Source of the DNA: Haemonchus contortus
Taxonomy: Eukaryota; Nematoda; Chromadorea; Rhabditida; Trichostrongylidae
DNA length: 64,000 nucleotides
Reading direction: 5' to 3'
Assembly (NCBI GenBank): GCA_000469685.2
Contig: LS997566.1
Coordinates: 6,430,491-6,494,490 of the forward strand
How positions within the stretch are numbered: the stretch's first letter is position 1; every line of letters starts with the position of its first letter. Positions 60,753-64,000 of this stretch are shown here, in pieces. The notes under the pieces are model-generated. The model did no database searches and was not told the DNA's origin. It saw only the letters and a list, made by a program, of their open reading frames with translations. The position numbers and the translations under genes were made by a program.

Positions 60753-61287
60753 CTATTCGTAATGACCATAGTGCGACATTAGGTCCTTCTCACACATTGT
60801 TTCCAAACCTGCTACCCTTAAGTGATTTCTGAGCCCTTTTCCACGAATAGGAGTCATCAAGTTGTCGAATCTCCTCGAATCGACAGCTTTTTGCCAAGGT
60901 GGTTGGAAATTTGGGGTAGGCCAGTGGGTGGAAGTGAATTCAGATGTAAAAACTAATTTTCTTCTGGAAGCAGACCTGAAACAGAAGGTAAATACCAGGG
61001 TGGAAAACTGGCTTCTAACGAATTTGATTACAGGGCTGTGTTTCGTTGGTAAAATAGCAAAGTCCACGTGTGCTTCCGCCCCCACCCGAAGGTTCCCCAA
61101 AAATGACAGAGTTTCTTCATCCCTAAGAGAAGTCCCCATTTGTTGCCGTTCTTATTCAAAGCAGCCTCCCAGTTCTAATAGAATGCCTACATTTCGACTA
61201 GAAGTATATGCATGGAATAAAAAAGCCCATTTTTTCGTGATTGACGTGGAGCGTGGGATGTTCATGTGGGAGACTGATGGAATTTAG
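60753..61287. other. overlapping open frames on both strands, status unclear
   Basis: The minus frame 60753-61139 (128 codons from an ATG) ends with a composition unlike chance: QKAVDSRRFDNLMTPIRGKG, then LRNHLRVAGLETMCEKDLMS and HYGHYE. The plus strand is open over 60862-61287 as well. It contains a donor-like AAG/GTAAATACC and an acceptor-like GATTACAG 46 bp apart, but splicing them leads to a stop. No domain recognised on either strand. Minus is slightly favoured, possibly an element remnant. Confidence 0.2.
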
Positions 61288-62163
61288 AAATTCATGTTCA
61301 GCCCCTATAAAAACCAGAGCTTCTGTGGAATTTTCGTCATACATATTACGGTACTGCCGTGGCTTGTGATGTTAGAAATGTTTCGATCACTTCTGTCAGT
61401 CAGGCTTTTGACTCATCGTCAACCTGAAGGGCTTCAAGATGCTTCAGACTTCTCAATTATAATTCTTGAATTAGGCGAAATATTAGATGGATAGGTACCG
61501 TTGCTTTATAGAATCCCTTCGACTTCTTTTTATCTTTGAGGAAATTATTTTTACCTTGTTCACAACATGGCTGCCAGGGAAAACGTTCTGGTTCAGTTTG
61601 TGGAGCCAATCAGATGAATAAGATTTCAATTGATAGAAAAAAAAGGAAAAAAAGTTTTTTCGGGACTCACCCTACTGAAATTTTGCGCTCATGCTCAGTG
61701 GCGTTGAAGTCTCGATACCCTTAAAGTCTCAGGAATTGAGTAGAAACTTTCTCATTTCTTCTCTTGGCTTTTGTCAAGAGCTGAACATTATACAGCTCCT
61801 CTAAACTGGTTTTTGTTAGAAGACAACAATCTTCTCTGAATTTTACAAATTTTGAGAGCGATGATCGAACTCTCGACGCCCTTTAGTTTAGGCAGAATCT
61901 TCATGCACGATACTTACTTCTGATTTTTTTCAGATTTCCTACTAATGAAATTTGAATAGGTCCGAAGGATTAGTTATGTTCAAATTGCGGGTGTAACTAT
62001 TTCAGTGGTAAAACAATGTGATTATCAGTGGAATCATGAGATTTCTGTATTTTTTGCACCTACCATTTTTCATACATTTGAAAGAAATCAAATCTCGTAT
62101 GCCTAACTTTGAGGAATTAAATGGCCTAGTTGATAACCAACGATAATTTGTGATTTTAAGTTT

Positions 62164-62355
62164 ATGGAAGACATTGTACGCTTTTCGAAGTCTGTTAGCC
62201 TGAAATCAGTCATCGATGTTAATGAGATGACAACGGCCTGTTCGACGGCGATAATAAATAGCCACGATGACGCAATACGTTCTCGGCATGAACATAGTGT
62301 AATTCGAAGTTGTGCTCTTCCAGAAAGACTCCACGAGGAATTTCATAGGCTATAA
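62164..62355 (+). CDS. weak candidate short ORF, unknown product
   Basis: ATG-initiated 63-codon frame MEDIVRFSKSVSLKSVIDVN, then EMTTACSTAIINSHDDAIRS and RHEHSVIRSCALPERLHEEF. The composition is balanced and hydrophilic. No splice sites were identified at its ends and no family is recognised. Confidence 0.16.
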   Translation: MEDIVRFSKSVSLKSVIDVNEMTTACSTAIINSHDDAIRSRHEHSVIRSCALPERLHEEFHRL

Positions 62356-62391
62356 ACGTAATCCTTTATGAGCATTGAAAAAGTACAAGTC

Positions 62392-62455
62392 CGAGTAGTG
62401 GCAAGAGGCATGGCTACAACTTGCACGACCATAAGATTGAACTTTTCCTCAGCCA
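62392..62455 (+). mobile_element. possible very old SINE head
   Basis: GAGTAGTGGCAAGAGGCATG and a following TTGCACGACCATAAGATTGAA resemble the A-box to B-box part of the SINE. The body cannot be followed. Confidence 0.3.
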
Positions 62456-63088
62456 GACCTTCTTTACTGCTTCCGGCTCCTTACGCTGGAGAGTGCTCGT
62501 CAACTAGTTCATCACCTAGCGGCATCTGCACTACTGTATGCCACTCTTGTATATTTTTTCCTGTCTGTTCACCCAGTCGAGGGTGAAGCTGGGCCGCTGT
62601 TACCCACACGGCTCAGGCTCCGTCTTCCAACTGGTGTCCCACTGTGACCAAGCTGGTCTCTCGTCTTTCCCAAGTAATACAGTCGACGGAAACTTATCCG
62701 GAGAAGGTAATCCTTTCACTTAACTTTTATAGAGTAGTACTTCTGGATGGGGCAAAACGAGTCACTCGAAATTTTACCTTCAGATTGAATTGATGTTTTT
62801 CATTTACTGCTACCCATGTTTATTTATTCTGACTGTAAACTCATGCCAACTTTTGATGTAAAAATTTTTAATCCGTTGTTGACTAACTCTGTAATATTTA
62901 TTTTATTCCGCCTAGATCGTTGCATACACTGATTACGCCCAAAAATGAAGCTGCCAATTTTAGTAGAGGTCAAATGCATGGCGCACTTCAAGGAAGGAAG
63001 TGAATGTGAGGGCTAAAGCCTGGCCTTCCCTGTAGAGGAATTTGCTAGTCACATTGCGTCCCCCAGGAATCCTCAACTCTCCAGAAAG

Positions 63089-63598
63089 ATGGAATTGATC
63101 AGAATTATTGAGATTTTTCCATCGGCTTCCACTGTTTCTAAAAATCAGGCATGGAACTGGAAACGGTGTGTAATACGTGTAGAACTGCTCTTTTCTTTGA
63201 ATCTAATCAATCAAATGGCAACTAAGTCGAGTATGACTGATAAATACTACTGGATATCGCTACTAGAAGAACTGTCATGGCTACGGTACCGATGCACGGC
63301 AGGAACCTTCGACCTCAACCCTGAACGAAGCGCTATATGTACTGTTTGCTTTCAAAAGACAAGTGGTCGGTCAGCCTTGTGTCCGTGGCTTGAAGTGGTC
63401 AGTTGGTTGAACGACAGCCGACGACGACACACCGGTTTCCTACCTTCGTCAAAGTCAACGGCATTGCTTGCTGTTTACCTAGGTGCGGTGGGTATCGGTT
63501 TCAGGTTGTCTACTTTAAAACAACTGACACCTTCAGATGGCATGCTCACACTTGACCTTAATGGTAGCACCTACAGCTGGCATGATAGGCGTTACTAG
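63089..63598 (+). other. 169-codon open frame, probably chance
   Basis: Long open frame beginning MELIRIIEIFPSASTVSKNQ, with segments such as CPWLEVVSWLNDSRRRHTGF. No domain, splice borders or repeat context support it. Confidence 0.14.
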
Positions 63599-63717
63599 TT
63601 TTGACTGTCCGTCCACTTTGAATACTAACAAAACACAATCTATCGTCATTTATCTATTATATTTTATCTCTTCTCGCTGTCTGAGGGTTGTTTATTGCTT
63701 ATTTTTCTTACTCAGTT

Positions 63718-64000
63718 GATAGGAGGTGGTGTGGTGGCAAGTGGCGCCCTATCACACACGCATGGTCACAGGTTTGAATACCGGATCGATATCGGCTCGA
63801 GCCAACCAAGCCTTCCAACCCTCCGGGGTCGGTTAATTGGTACGAGATTCGTCTGGGAGGATGAAAGCACTGACTTGTACATCGGCTGGCCACCGCACGT
63901 CATTGTATAGGCCACATACACATTCATTACTCCACTACGATTTTGAATGAAGTCGAATGCGTGGGTGTATCTCTCAAACGGGCTTAATTAATGCCTCATG
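63718..64000 (+). mobile_element. tRNA-derived SINE, cut by the window end
   Basis: Close to the reference copy: GGTGGTGTGGTGGCAAGTGG, GGTTTGAATACCGG (B box with two changes), GCCAACCAAGCCTTCC, CCTCCGGGGTCGGTTAATTG, ATCGGCTGGCCACCGC, ending in GGGCTTAATTAATGCC. Only the last few bases of the 3' tail are outside the window. Confidence 0.93.

Noticed and set aside
63708..63893. ORFs around 63.7-63.9, 41.7-42.1, 35.3-35.5 and 24.2-24.4 kb sharing peptides such as TDPGGLEGLVG and YTMTCGGQPMY
   Set aside because: They are translations of the SINE on either strand, not genes.
1..64000. CRISPR arrays, bacterial operons, phage genes, rRNA genes, telomere repeats, spliced-leader sequence
   Set aside because: No regularly spaced identical repeats, no Shine-Dalgarno-led gene runs, and no match to remembered rRNA, telomeric TTAGGC arrays or SL1 sequence on either strand.

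Overview
The window looks like eukaryotic, probably nematode, DNA that is gene-poor and rich in old repeats. There are no long uninterrupted reading frames, no operon structure, and no rRNA, CRISPR or complete tRNA gene. Short open frames occur on both strands at about the number and length expected by chance. A Penelope-like retroelement fragment resembles GIY-YIG proteins that I recall as common in strongylid (hookworm-type) nematode genomes. T-rich tracts ending in TTTCAG-type acceptors and A+T-rich spacers fit this. The taxon is an inference from memory, about 0.6 confident for strongylid nematode.

Layout. At 350-1433 lies a wrecked Penelope-like element (PLE). It has a GIY-YIG endonuclease remnant on the minus strand, flanked by two outward-pointing copies of its 3' terminal region. 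Each copy carries a hammerhead-ribozyme-like core, damaged differently in each. At 1488-2064 there is a short element-like inverted repeat. The rest of the window is scattered with about 22 copies or fragments of one tRNA-derived SINE family in both orientations. The copy at 41777-42078 is intact, has recognisable Pol III A and B boxes, and sits between perfect 12-bp target-site duplications. Several SINEs lie as close inverted pairs (9.1/9.8 kb, 20.2/21.0 kb, 34.8/35.2 kb). Other repeats are a three-copy direct repeat at 39.8-41.0 kb, a three-copy unit of about 122 bp at 57.1-57.5 kb, AT-rich microsatellites, and seven G or C homopolymers of 10-15 bases.

Host genes. I recognise no host gene. 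A few short stretches have an open frame plus a plausible nematode splice site or codon-like pattern (3.2, 16.2-16.7, 18.1, 43.8, 53.5-53.9, 62.2 kb). They are listed as weak exon or pseudogene candidates without function. The window is best read as intergenic or long-intron DNA built by retroelement activity. The points most worth a second look are the paired hammerhead-like motifs in the inverted PLE ends and the SINE family with a conserved ACTTTATCCTTT-type 3' end instead of a poly(A) tail.
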